DNA of 64,000 nt from Ignavibacteria bacterium UBA2373 (GTDB taxonomy: Bacteria > Bacteroidota > Ignavibacteria > Kapaibacteriales > UBA961), in NCBI GenBank assembly GCA_002344005.1, contig DDTD01000046.1:1-64000 (forward strand). The letters are read 5' to 3'. The notes beneath the pieces were generated by a model. That model did not search any database. It was not told the DNA's origin and worked only from the letters and a program-made list of their open reading frames with translations. The position numbers and the translations under genes are program-made. Position 1 is the stretch's first letter. Each line of letters opens with the position of its first letter. Shown here in pieces: positions 18,402-26,494 of the stretch.

Positions 18402-19292
18402 TTATAAAGAATTTAAGATTTTTTGAGCAATCGAGTGACCGTTCATTTTTTCATATACAAGCACGTCATTTAGTAAACCGGGTCTATGCCATGATGAAAA
18501 ATTAATTGTATTAACTGTGGCAGAAAGACCCCGTGCAGCAATGAGTTCAGCAATAATTGTATAGAGTGCTCCTGTTGAAAAGTGATCTTCAACAATATAA
18601 ACAACATCTGCATCAAGTATATTACGTATAATAACTTCCTCATCAATAGGGCGCAATGTACGCATATTAATGACTTTTACACCAAAACCGTTTTCCTCCA
18701 AAATTGTTGCCGCGTCAAGTACCTGAGCGCATAAAAAACCGTGAGAAAAGATAACAATATCATTTCCTTCGCCAATTTCTTCTGCTTTTCCAATCTCAAA
18801 ATTAGTATGGTGAATAGTAGCCGGCTTATTTATATAGCGAATATACCAAGGCATCCCTGAATCAATAATATGTACCATGCCCTGTAATAATTCATCTTCA
18901 TCCATTGGAGAAAATATCCGGACAGTTGGAATTAATCGCATCAATCCGATGTCTTCTAATGATTGATGCGTCGGACCATTCGCTTCTGATAAAATACCGG
19001 GAATAAATCCAACCATACAGACTGGTAATGCAGCTATCCCCACATCGGTGCGAATAAATTCGAAGGCTCGCATTGTTAGGAATGATGCTAATGCATGTGT
19101 GATTACTGTATTACCGCGTAATGCCAAGCCGGCAGCCATACCAATCATCGTTTGTTCAGCAATCCCTACATCAATAAATTTATGTCCTATTTTTTGCGGC
19201 AATGTACGTATATGTGCTCTATTTTCAGCTGTCATTACATAAAGCTTATCATTTTTTTCAACCGATTCTACTAATAGTTGTTCGTATGTCAT
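18402..19292 (-). CDS. Transketolase-like protein, C-terminal (pyrimidine-binding) half
   Basis: 296 residues from the ATG at 19292, which has a GAAGAA purine run upstream. An ATG at 19316 would overlap the previous gene and is the alternative. It contains the transketolase central domain (FIDVGIAEQTMIGMAAGLAL, with the catalytic Glu in GIAEQ; GANGPTHQ-like SEANGPTHQSLEDIGLMR) and the C-terminal domain (ILEENGFGVKVINMRTLRPID, EDHFSTGALYTII). Split transketolases work as alpha2beta2 complexes of the N and C halves. The partner is the gene immediately upstream. The pair transfers a two-carbon ketol unit using thiamine diphosphate; the operon suggests a dedicated sugar pathway, not the pentose phosphate pathway. 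Confidence 0.92.
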   Translation of the reverse strand: MTYEQLLVESVEKNDKLYVMTAENRAHIRTLPQKIGHKFIDVGIAEQTMIGMAAGLALRGNTVITHALASFLTMRAFEFIRTDVGIAALPVCMVGFIPGILSEANGPTHQSLEDIGLMRLIPTVRIFSPMDEDELLQGMVHIIDSGMPWYIRYINKPATIHHTNFEIGKAEEIGEGNDIVIFSHGFLCAQVLDAATILEENGFGVKVINMRTLRPIDEEVIIRNILDADVVYIVEDHFSTGALYTIIAELIAARGLSATVNTINFSSWHRPGLLNDVLVYEKMNGHSIAQKILNSL

Positions 19293-19305
19293 AAATATTT
19301 CTTCA

Positions 19306-20169
19306 TTATCGTACATGAAAAATAGGCGAATCTAATTCTTTGGCAGTAGTACCATGTAATTCATTTAGTAATTTTTGAATATCTTCATCAGTAAAATTAC
19401 AGAACCACCTGTCTGCTCTTTCTTCTATACTCGGCACGCCTTTACCACGCACCGTATCTGCAATAATGATATGAGGCGTATTTGTATGTTCATCACAGAA
19501 TTTCATAGCCTTATCAATGGAATAAAAATCATGACCATCTATTCTTTGAACATTCCATCCAAATGCGGAGAATTTATTGTCTAATGATTCCAAGGGTATA
19601 AGTTCTTCTGTTTTTACATTAGCTTGAAATTTATTTCTATCAACAATTACAATAATATTATGCAATTTTAGTGCAGATGCGACAAGAAATCCCTCCCATA
19701 GAGAACCTTCATTTAACTCACCATCGCCAACAATAACTACAATCTTATTATCTTGTTTTTTTTGAAGACAATCATATGCCACACCCATAGCAACAGAGAG
19801 CAAATGCCCTAAAGACCCTGAATGAAATTCAATACCCGGGATAGATGTGTTGGGATGCCAATAAATATTGTCACTAATATGTAAATGGTTTGAAAGCCTT
19901 TGTTTATCTATAAATCCAAATTCCGCCAATGTTGCATAGAGAGCAGGAACATCATGACCTTTTGAAAGAAAAAGATAATCACGATTCGGATTAGTCGTAC
20001 TGTCGGGACTGACACGCAAATATTGACCATACAAATAGACAATAATATCTGCACACGATAATGATGCTCCTGTAAAACATCCGCCGTTCGTACTCATAAG
20101 CAAGATACTTTCCCGTACACGTAAAGCACTCGATATTAACTGATTATATTGCAGCTGTTTGTCCATCAT
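19306..20169 (-). CDS. Transketolase-like protein, N-terminal (TPP/Mg-binding) half
   Basis: 287 residues. It carries the thiamine-diphosphate site of transketolases: LFLSKGHDVPALYATLAE, FHSGSLGHLLSVAMGVA and the Mg/TPP motif GDGELNEGSLWEG followed by the IVDRNKFQ strand. It lacks the pyrimidine-binding and C-terminal domains, which are encoded by the adjacent downstream gene. The start ATG-ATG at 20169/20166 lies within the end of the cytidylyltransferase gene (26-base overlap), giving tight coupling. Together the two halves would form one functional TPP enzyme. Its ketol donor and acceptor are unknown. Confidence 0.92.
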   Translation of the reverse strand: MMDKQLQYNQLISSALRVRESILLMSTNGGCFTGASLSCADIIVYLYGQYLRVSPDSTTNPNRDYLFLSKGHDVPALYATLAEFGFIDKQRLSNHLHISDNIYWHPNTSIPGIEFHSGSLGHLLSVAMGVAYDCLQKKQDNKIVVIVGDGELNEGSLWEGFLVASALKLHNIIVIVDRNKFQANVKTEELIPLESLDNKFSAFGWNVQRIDGHDFYSIDKAMKFCDEHTNTPHIIIADTVRGKGVPSIEERADRWFCNFTDEDIQKLLNELHGTTAKELDSPIFHVR

Positions 20170-20968
20170 AATATTCTATTCTTGTTTGAGATTTATCCAC
20201 AGTTTTTAATTGATGTAAATGTTTTCTATACCAGTTAACTCCTACATATTTATTATTAATCTCCATAATTTCCGGATGATCTTCTACTAGTGATAGAATA
20301 TCATATAAACCGAAAGCAGGGTTAGACGGGTACAATTTTTTATAGACCTCGGATATGAAATGATAATCTTCAGGATAGTCCAGAGTCCACCGATGTGACA
20401 TTGAGAAATTATACCCCAATTCCCATGCACAATTGCCAATTCTGAACAAGTCCGGATTATCCCAGATGAACGGTGTGGTATGTTCACGTTCATACGATTT
20501 TTTTGCACGAGTATGGGTATATTCGAGTACACTCATCGGAATTACTTCCACATCGTTTCCGTCCGGATATGTCGCAGGGTGAAGATTGCTGACAAAATCA
20601 TACTCTTCTCTGTTATCTTGATAATACTTTATCACTTTGTCAATAATTTTAGGATCAATTAAAGGACAGTCGGAAGGAATTTTTACGACAACATCGGCAT
20701 TATATTCTAATCCTGCTCTGTAGTGTCTATCGAGCACATCTTTTTCATCACCTCGAAAAAATTCAATTTCTTCATTATGGCATAATTTAGCAATAAGATC
20801 ATCGGAAGTTTCCTTTGTCGTAGCAACAACAACCTTTGAAAAATAGCGAGCTTGTTTTATCCGTTCTATTTGACGAAACAAAATACTTTTTCCTAGAATA
20901 GGTAACAGAACCTTTCCGGGCAGTCGAGTAGAATTCATTCGAGCTTGGACAATAATAATAATATTCAT
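20144..20968 (-). CDS. SpsF-like cytidylyltransferase (nonulosonate-type activation)
   Basis: 274 residues. The start at 20968 (MNIIIIVQARMNSTRLPGK) lies right after the preceding stop (TGA-TATG) and gives the canonical N-terminus; a longer in-frame start adds 25 atypical residues. The N-terminal nucleotide-binding loop QARMNSTRLPGKVL, VVATTKETSDD, FFRGDEKDVLDRHYRA and VVKIPSDCPLIDP are hallmarks of the SpsF/CMP-sugar-synthetase-like GT-A fold. These enzymes are annotated in spore-coat and surface glycan loci next to NeuB and GSA-type aminotransferases. Here the likely role is to form a CMP-activated acid sugar from the NeuB product (inference). Confidence 0.87.
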   Translation of the reverse strand: MNIIIIVQARMNSTRLPGKVLLPILGKSILFRQIERIKQARYFSKVVVATTKETSDDLIAKLCHNEEIEFFRGDEKDVLDRHYRAGLEYNADVVVKIPSDCPLIDPKIIDKVIKYYQDNREEYDFVSNLHPATYPDGNDVEVIPMSVLEYTHTRAKKSYEREHTTPFIWDNPDLFRIGNCAWELGYNFSMSHRWTLDYPEDYHFISEVYKKLYPSNPAFGLYDILSLVEDHPEIMEINNKYVGVNWYRKHLHQLKTVDKSQTRIEYYDGQTAAI

Positions 20969-20969
20969 A

Positions 20970-22007
20970 TCAGACTTTTGAATAGAGTAAGGTGTGATGA
21001 TTAAATTCTTCATTTTGATTAATATCTTGAGCTTGAAATCCATTCAGAATTCTTTCACATACTTGTGAAATCGCTGAGGCAGAAGTTCCGCCGTTTTGTA
21101 TCGGTAATAATTTACGCAATTCATGAATCGGAAAGTCAGAATACACCTCTTTACCAAGAGCTATTCCTGTATAAACTAATGTTGAAAATTTTGTGATAAG
21201 GACATCACAATTTGCGATCATTTCATGTGCATTTCCGTCATGATAGATAATTGCATTCGGACATATTTTTTCAATTTCCCGGTATGCTCTTTGAAATTTT
21301 TCGTTAGGATGGAGTTTAAAGATAATCTGTCTGCCGTCAGCGATATTGCATACTTTGCGAATAAATTTCTTTCTGTTTTCGTAACGGAAGGTTTCACGCG
21401 TGTCTGATGTTGCTGCAAGAACAAAATTTCTATATGGGAATGAATTATTGCAATACATGAGGCAGTTATCATAATTTGGTATTCCTGTGACGACAATCTT
21501 TTCCGATTTTACACCTTTATTTATAAAAAGTGATTTATAGTTTTCGGAAGCAACACAAAATACTGTATAAGCATCAGAAAGTCCTGTCATGGAAGTGCTC
21601 GCCAAGTAACGTGGTAAACGAAAATTTTTAACAATGTGGTAGAGTCTATTCTCAGGATCTGTCATACCTTCTTGAACGAGGACAATGGCAGAACCACGAA
21701 TGTTACGAGGAATTATCAAATCTGAACATGTGACAACAAGGTCATAGTGACGCGATTCACCTCGAGGGTCCATTAAACGTCGCGATTGATGAAGTAATGA
21801 AAGGGACTTTTTTTGAAACTCACCACCTAATATGGTAAAATCAAGTAAACCTCTTTCTGCAGCATACCGTAGTAACCCATCCGCATAATAGGTGGTGAAG
21901 TAACATTCAACATCTTTCAACTCATCCGCAATAGCCATCATCTGAGTTGTTTGATTCGCTGATCCGCAAATGAAAAGTATGTTTTTTGTCTGCATAGTCG
22001 GACTCAT
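20970..22007 (-). CDS. GT-B-fold putative glycosyltransferase, first gene of the operon
   Basis: 345 residues with no signal peptide or membrane helix. The N-terminus (NILFICGSANQTTQMMAIAD) and the second half (IIFKLHPNEKFQRAYREI, ICPNAIIYHDGNAHEMIANC, DVLITKFSTLVYTGIALGKEV) match the pattern of GT-B proteins related to UDP-GlcNAc 2-epimerases, CDP-glycerol transferases and polysialyltransferases. The HP(N) and the 'F/KSST'-like loop fit nucleotide-sugar binding. It may transfer the sugar made by the downstream genes, though a NeuC-like hydrolysing-epimerase role cannot be excluded without a search. An in-frame ATG at 21995 is an alternative start. Confidence 0.65.
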   Translation of the reverse strand: MSPTMQTKNILFICGSANQTTQMMAIADELKDVECYFTTYYADGLLRYAAERGLLDFTILGGEFQKKSLSLLHQSRRLMDPRGESRHYDLVVTCSDLIIPRNIRGSAIVLVQEGMTDPENRLYHIVKNFRLPRYLASTSMTGLSDAYTVFCVASENYKSLFINKGVKSEKIVVTGIPNYDNCLMYCNNSFPYRNFVLAATSDTRETFRYENRKKFIRKVCNIADGRQIIFKLHPNEKFQRAYREIEKICPNAIIYHDGNAHEMIANCDVLITKFSTLVYTGIALGKEVYSDFPIHELRKLLPIQNGGTSASAISQVCERILNGFQAQDINQNEEFNHHTLLYSKV

Positions 22008-22284
22008 TAGTTCGAATGCAAAATTCGCTCTTACATATTACCTGCCTATTATCATATCCTCAAGAGTCTGTGAACAAATGACATTCTTGTTTATATTTTG
22101 GTTACGTAGATTATCAACTCATTAAATGTAGTAGTCAAGAGCATAAAAAGCAGCATTACTCTTTCTTTCTCCAATAGAACCATACCATTTTTTTTGAGCA
22201 GAGATTATGATTACACATCCCCAAGACAAGTATATATGCGTGTAATGCGTAATTTTGAGTAATTTTTTTGAGAAATGACCATTA
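22008..22284. other. Divergent intergenic region
   Basis: 277 AT-rich bases separate the start of the leftward glycan operon from the rightward PHP gene and must contain both promoters. I see no clear operator or riboswitch and no unambiguous -35/-10 pair. No open frame in it looks coding. Confidence 0.4.
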
Positions 22285-23103
22285 ATGTCAGCCGATTTAC
22301 ATACACATACACTCTATTCTGATGGCGTCCTTTCGCCCGAGCAACTATTGATAAAGGCAAAGGAACGCGGCATCACTATCTTATCTATCACAGATCACGA
22401 TACGATGGATGGATATGTGGTTGGCGAAGCTCTTGCTGAGCAATATGGGATTGAACTCATTTCGGGGATTGAACTTAGCTGCTTTGAAGATGGTGTGGAT
22501 TATCATATCCTCGGCTATTTTCTTGATCCTGATTACCCGCGATTAAAAACACATCTTGACATATTCCGACGAGAAAGAGTAAAAAGAGCCGAAAGGATAG
22601 TCAAAAAACTACGTAATCTATCGGTCAATATCCACCTTGATGATGTTTTGGAAAGAGCAGGCGCAGGTACTATTGGTCGCCCTCACATAGCTGCCGAAAT
22701 GGTGAAAAATGGTTATGTGAAAGATTTGAAGAATGCTTTTGACAGATTTTTGGCAAATGGTAAACCGGCATTCGAGGGAAAGCCCAAATTTCATGTCTCA
22801 GAGGGTGTGGATCTTATTAATGCTTCCGGCGGACTTGCTGTGTTGGCGCATCCGGGGCAAATGAGTTATGATCGCCTCCATTATATCATCGAATGCGGAA
22901 TTGACGGCTTAGAAGTTGTTCATCCTTCTCACCCTTTGGATATCAGAGTCTATTACCATAATGTTGCGATGCACTATTGGCTCTTAGAAACCGGTGGATC
23001 AGACTTTCATGGCACCCGAATCTATGATGAATCGAATTTTGGTGAATTTGTCATCCAACCTTCCGCTGTTGAATCCATGTTAAATCATCTTGCCAAACGC
23101 TGA
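22285..23103 (+). CDS. PHP-domain phosphoesterase (RNase AM / nucleoside-bisphosphate phosphatase type)
   Basis: 272 residues with the full PHP metal-binding set: DLHTHTLYSDG at the very N-terminus, SITDHDTMDG, ELSCFEDGVDYHILGY, VLAHPGQMSYDRL and the C-terminal GGSDFHG. The arrangement is that of the TrpH/YciV family, which in Escherichia coli hydrolyses 3',5'-nucleoside bisphosphates and trims 5' ends of RNA. It begins a three-gene set with the membrane protein and ribH. The ATG at 22285 has only a weak purine stretch upstream, but there is no better in-frame start before the first metal ligand. Confidence 0.88.
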   Translation: MSADLHTHTLYSDGVLSPEQLLIKAKERGITILSITDHDTMDGYVVGEALAEQYGIELISGIELSCFEDGVDYHILGYFLDPDYPRLKTHLDIFRRERVKRAERIVKKLRNLSVNIHLDDVLERAGAGTIGRPHIAAEMVKNGYVKDLKNAFDRFLANGKPAFEGKPKFHVSEGVDLINASGGLAVLAHPGQMSYDRLHYIIECGIDGLEVVHPSHPLDIRVYYHNVAMHYWLLETGGSDFHGTRIYDESNFGEFVIQPSAVESMLNHLAKR

Positions 23104-23113
23104 GATACCTGCA

Positions 23114-24694
23114 ATGAGCAGATTTCCGATACCTTTACGCATTATTCTCATTTTTTTACTTCTTTATAGCGGTTTATTTATCTACCGCAGTAGCTTTGTC
23201 ATAGAATCAACACGCTATTTTTGTTTATTCGACGATGCGATGATATCCATGCAGTATGCGCAAAATCTGGCACAAGGACATGGATTAACATGGAATGCGG
23301 GTGAAAGAATAGAGGGTATTACCAATCCTTTATGGGCTTTTGGTATGGCTCTAATTCATCTATGTGGAATTCCTCAAAATTATACATCGTTGTGCATTCA
23401 AATATTGGGATTTGTATTTTTATCGCTGCAATGTATTATTATATGGAATATCAGTGAACGATTATTTCCTCGAACCGGAATAATACCCATTGTTGCAACA
23501 TTATGTACGGCAATGTATTTACCACTTATTACATGGTCTTTAACCGGTATGGAAGTATCTGTATGTGCATTACTGATTACGTATGTATTATCAAAAATAG
23601 ATTTCTATACTCATACCACTTCTATTCCTTGGAAAGAAATTCTATTACTTGCCCTTGGAACGTGTATCAGAATTGATATGATTGTTCCCGGATTTGTACT
23701 TTTATTCGCTTTAGCATTTAGGAGTACATCGTTTCATAAAAAAACTTTTATTACAGGTATTGTTTCCTTTGTCGGAATAATTGCAATACAGACTTTTCTG
23801 CGATTTGACTATTATGGTGATTTTTTACCCAATACATACTATCTAAAAATGACAGGAATTTCACCCGTTTATCGCATTTCACGAGGTCTATTTTCGACAG
23901 TAAAATTTTTATTCTTTTTTAACCCTTTTCTCATCATACTTCCATTTGTGTATCTACGCTCACATCGTCATACTACACTTTATACTATCGCTGCATTATT
24001 TATTGCTCAACTCTGTTACAGCACTTATGTAGGTGGAGATGCTTGGGATTGGTGGGGCGGGGCAAATCGTTATATCGCATTAGCAATTGCACCATTTTTT
24101 ATTGTACTTTCAGCAGCATTATACCATTTCTTTTCTATAGCCGAAAACACATACTCATTCGTAAAAGCACAAAGAAATATTCTTATTCCTTTAGCTGTCA
24201 TTATTCTCCTTGTCCAAATTAATTTTCAGCGGGATGGCAGTTCACTCACCACATGGTTGCTTATCCATCCACCTTTTGGTACAGATGATAATAAAAGAAA
24301 TGTAGAAATAGCATTACTCTTACGGCATACATCACCCCAAGCAACGATTGCAACGATAACCGCCGGTTCTATACATTATTTCACACAAAGAACAATGTTC
24401 GATATGTTGGGAAAAAATGATAAATACATTGCTCGACTCTCTGCCATTGTACCAAAAGATAAAAATAAATTTATCAGTTTTCATCCCGGGCATAATAAAT
24501 ACGACTATCATTATTCGATAGCAGAAAAAAAACCGGATATTATCGTGGGAATTGAGGAAGGTAATCTACAAACACAATCATTACTCACACAATATCAAAG
24601 AGATAAATACAAGCATCATATACTTTATTCAAAAAATGATTCGAAGTATATAGCTGACTATAGAAAACAAATTTTTATATCACAAACGAAATGA
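23114..24694 (+). CDS. GT-C-type polytopic membrane protein, putative glycosyl- or mannosyltransferase
   Basis: 526 residues; the ATG at 23114 is chosen over a TTG at 23090 that overlaps the previous gene. There is a signal-anchor at the N-terminus, then a large loop with an acidic pair (FDDAMISMQYAQNLAQGHG) and the 'TWNAGERIEGITNPLWA' motif of GT-C enzymes such as the arabinofuranosyl- and PMT-like families, which use polyprenyl-phosphate sugars. About ten more hydrophobic helices and a soluble C-terminal domain follow. The stop overlaps the ATGA of the ribH region. No sugar can be named from the sequence. Confidence 0.7.
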   Translation: MSRFPIPLRIILIFLLLYSGLFIYRSSFVIESTRYFCLFDDAMISMQYAQNLAQGHGLTWNAGERIEGITNPLWAFGMALIHLCGIPQNYTSLCIQILGFVFLSLQCIIIWNISERLFPRTGIIPIVATLCTAMYLPLITWSLTGMEVSVCALLITYVLSKIDFYTHTTSIPWKEILLLALGTCIRIDMIVPGFVLLFALAFRSTSFHKKTFITGIVSFVGIIAIQTFLRFDYYGDFLPNTYYLKMTGISPVYRISRGLFSTVKFLFFFNPFLIILPFVYLRSHRHTTLYTIAALFIAQLCYSTYVGGDAWDWWGGANRYIALAIAPFFIVLSAALYHFFSIAENTYSFVKAQRNILIPLAVIILLVQINFQRDGSSLTTWLLIHPPFGTDDNKRNVEIALLLRHTSPQATIATITAGSIHYFTQRTMFDMLGKNDKYIARLSAIVPKDKNKFISFHPGHNKYDYHYSIAEKKPDIIVGIEEGNLQTQSLLTQYQRDKYKHHILYSKNDSKYIADYRKQIFISQTK

Positions 24695-24705
24695 AAGGCA
24701 AAACA

Positions 24706-25167
24706 ATGAACATCATTGAAGGCGATTTTAACGGGGCAAATATGAATATAGCGATAGTAGTTGCCCGCTGGAATTATTTTATTGTTGAAAAGTTATTGGA
24801 AGGGGCACTTGATGGTTTACGAAGACACGGTGCTACTATTGATACGCAGGTTACAACGATATATTGCCCCGGTTGTTATGAAATCCCAACAGTCACAAAA
24901 AAGGCAGCATTATCCGGAAAATATGATGCTATCATTACACTTGGAGCAGTTATTCGCGGCGCAACTCCACACTTTGATTATGTGGCAAGTGCAGCGGCAA
25001 GTATAAATTCTATTGCTGTTGATACAAATATACCTTGTATTTTCGGTGTATTGACAACAGACACTATAGAACAAGCCATTGAACGAAGCGGTACTAAAGC
25101 AGGAAATAAGGGGTTTGAAGCGGCAATGGTTGCCATCGAAATGGTCAATGTTCTTCGTAAAATATAA
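24706..25167 (+). CDS. ribH: 6,7-dimethyl-8-ribityllumazine synthase
   Basis: 153 residues. It catalyses the penultimate step of riboflavin synthesis, joining 3,4-dihydroxybutanone 4-phosphate to the pyrimidine, as an icosahedral or pentameric complex. The signature blocks are all present: NIAIVVARWNYFIVEKLLEGA, PGCYEIPTVTKKA, ALGAVIRGATPHFDYVA, IFGVLTTDTIEQAIERSGTKAGNKG and a closing AMVAIEMVNVLRK. Start 24706 gives the typical MNIIEGDF N-terminus and has AAAGG ahead of it. The upstream ATG at 24691 overlaps the previous stop and adds only five residues. No other rib gene lies nearby. Confidence 0.96.
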   Translation: MNIIEGDFNGANMNIAIVVARWNYFIVEKLLEGALDGLRRHGATIDTQVTTIYCPGCYEIPTVTKKAALSGKYDAIITLGAVIRGATPHFDYVASAAASINSIAVDTNIPCIFGVLTTDTIEQAIERSGTKAGNKGFEAAMVAIEMVNVLRKI

Positions 25168-25175
25168 TTCTTTGC

Positions 25176-25257
25176 AAGTCTGTTTATAGTGTTGTTATTG
25201 CTAATGACTCTGTCATATTTACCATGACATTACGGCTAACAAAATATAAACAGACTT
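25176..25257. terminator. Long inverted repeat, probable bidirectional terminator
   Basis: AAGTCTGTTTATA at 25176-25188 is perfectly complementary to TATAAACAGACTT at 25245-25257. Inside it are further paired segments, including TGTCAT/ATGACA around 25212-25228. It sits between two convergent genes and its right arm runs into the stop codon of the metallophosphoesterase gene, so it could terminate transcription from both sides. Confidence 0.6.
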
Positions 25258-26485
25258 ATGCTTTGCGTAATATAAATTCCGTAATTTCAGGATCAATACC
25301 TATACGAAGCGGTGGTCCTACAACACCCACACCACGATTAACGTATAATTGTTGATTTTTGTCGGAATATAAACCTGCCCATTGCTTATATACTACTTGA
25401 GCAACACTCATTTCAACACCAAGAATATGAACGCCAACTTGCCCACCATGTGTATGACCGGAAAACATTGCATCCACAAATGTTTTCTCTCGTACTTCTT
25501 TATCCCAAAATGTTGGATCATGAGCCAATAAAAAAGTCGGAAATTCCGGCTGTAAATTCATAAGAGCTTTATCTAATTTTGCAAAAGATTGGCGCAATCC
25601 CGTATTATCAACGCCTGCAATCTGAATTTGTGCACCATCAATATTCAATACGCGATTTGCATTAATGAGAAGATGAACATCAGATTCTTTTATCATTGAA
25701 ATTAACCGTTTATGATCACTATATTCAGAATAATGGTCATGATTTCCCAGACAAGCATATACACCGATATCTGCTTTAATTTTTTGTATATCTTTAGCAA
25801 TAGAAATATATTCATCTGACCTGAAATTAACAAAATCTCCGGTCATAAATACCATATCCGCTGATAATGTATTGATGATTCTTCGAACCTCTTGAATATG
25901 AGATCCATTGGGAATAGATCCTGCATGCAAATCCGAAATCTGGATAATTTTTAATCCTTCTAAAGCTCTGGGTAAATCTTTTACAGGTAAATCAAGAGAA
26001 TTAACATGAAAATTTGTCACTTTCCGTAATAATCCATCCCCGACGATGATAAACGGAGCTGCTGCCAATGACCAACCCACATTTTTTAATAGTTCTCTGC
26101 GTGGTATATTTTCCTGCACTGTTTCTGATAATGAAGGCGTTTTTTTATGAAGACTAATTCTATTCCATGACCATTTTAAAAATTTTATGGAATCTGTAAA
26201 CAGTAAAGTCAGAGCAATAGGCAACTTAGGTAAATACCATACGATGACTGCATTATAGAGTATTAAATCAAATAATGGAATTGCGCCGACATTCATGCGC
26301 CGAACATTCACATAAATATTGCAGACGACAGCAAGAAACATTACCATGTACGGTACTGTAAATAATAATTTGTTCCATTGTTTCTGTTGCACAAATTTTT
26401 TCCAACGATGCAGAACATAGGCATCCGTTAAAAGAAACAAGACTTGAAGAACAATAATAAAGACAAGAAATGATGCTTTATTCAT
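25256..26485 (-). CDS. Membrane-anchored metallophosphoesterase with internal Tat-like motif
   Basis: 409 residues; the ATG at 26485 is preferred to a TTG three codons upstream. The N-terminal 120 residues form several membrane helices. Then RRELLKNVGWSLAAAPF resembles a twin-arginine signal, followed by a calcineurin-type phosphoesterase with all metal blocks: IIQISDLHAG, MTGDFVNF, CLGNHDHYS, FLLAHDPTFW and SGHTHGGQVG. It resembles YkuE/YaeI-type enzymes acting on cell-surface or lipid phosphates. The catalytic domain is predicted to be on the periplasmic side. It ends 10 bases from the next gene upstream and likely shares its transcript. Confidence 0.85.
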   Translation of the reverse strand: MNKASFLVFIIVLQVLFLLTDAYVLHRWKKFVQQKQWNKLLFTVPYMVMFLAVVCNIYVNVRRMNVGAIPLFDLILYNAVIVWYLPKLPIALTLLFTDSIKFLKWSWNRISLHKKTPSLSETVQENIPRRELLKNVGWSLAAAPFIIVGDGLLRKVTNFHVNSLDLPVKDLPRALEGLKIIQISDLHAGSIPNGSHIQEVRRIINTLSADMVFMTGDFVNFRSDEYISIAKDIQKIKADIGVYACLGNHDHYSEYSDHKRLISMIKESDVHLLINANRVLNIDGAQIQIAGVDNTGLRQSFAKLDKALMNLQPEFPTFLLAHDPTFWDKEVREKTFVDAMFSGHTHGGQVGVHILGVEMSVAQVVYKQWAGLYSDKNQQLYVNRGVGVVGPPLRIGIDPEITEFILRKA

Positions 26486-26494
26486 AAAAAACAA

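Noticed and set aside
19306..20169. DXS fragment
   Set aside because: The full-length dxs is at 7409; this half has transketolase-type motifs and its own C-half partner.
15353..21043. Ordinary sialic, legionaminic or pseudaminic acid pathway
   Set aside because: The characteristic UDP-sugar dehydratase, epimerase and acetyltransferase genes are missing, while a transketolase pair is present; the product is left unnamed.
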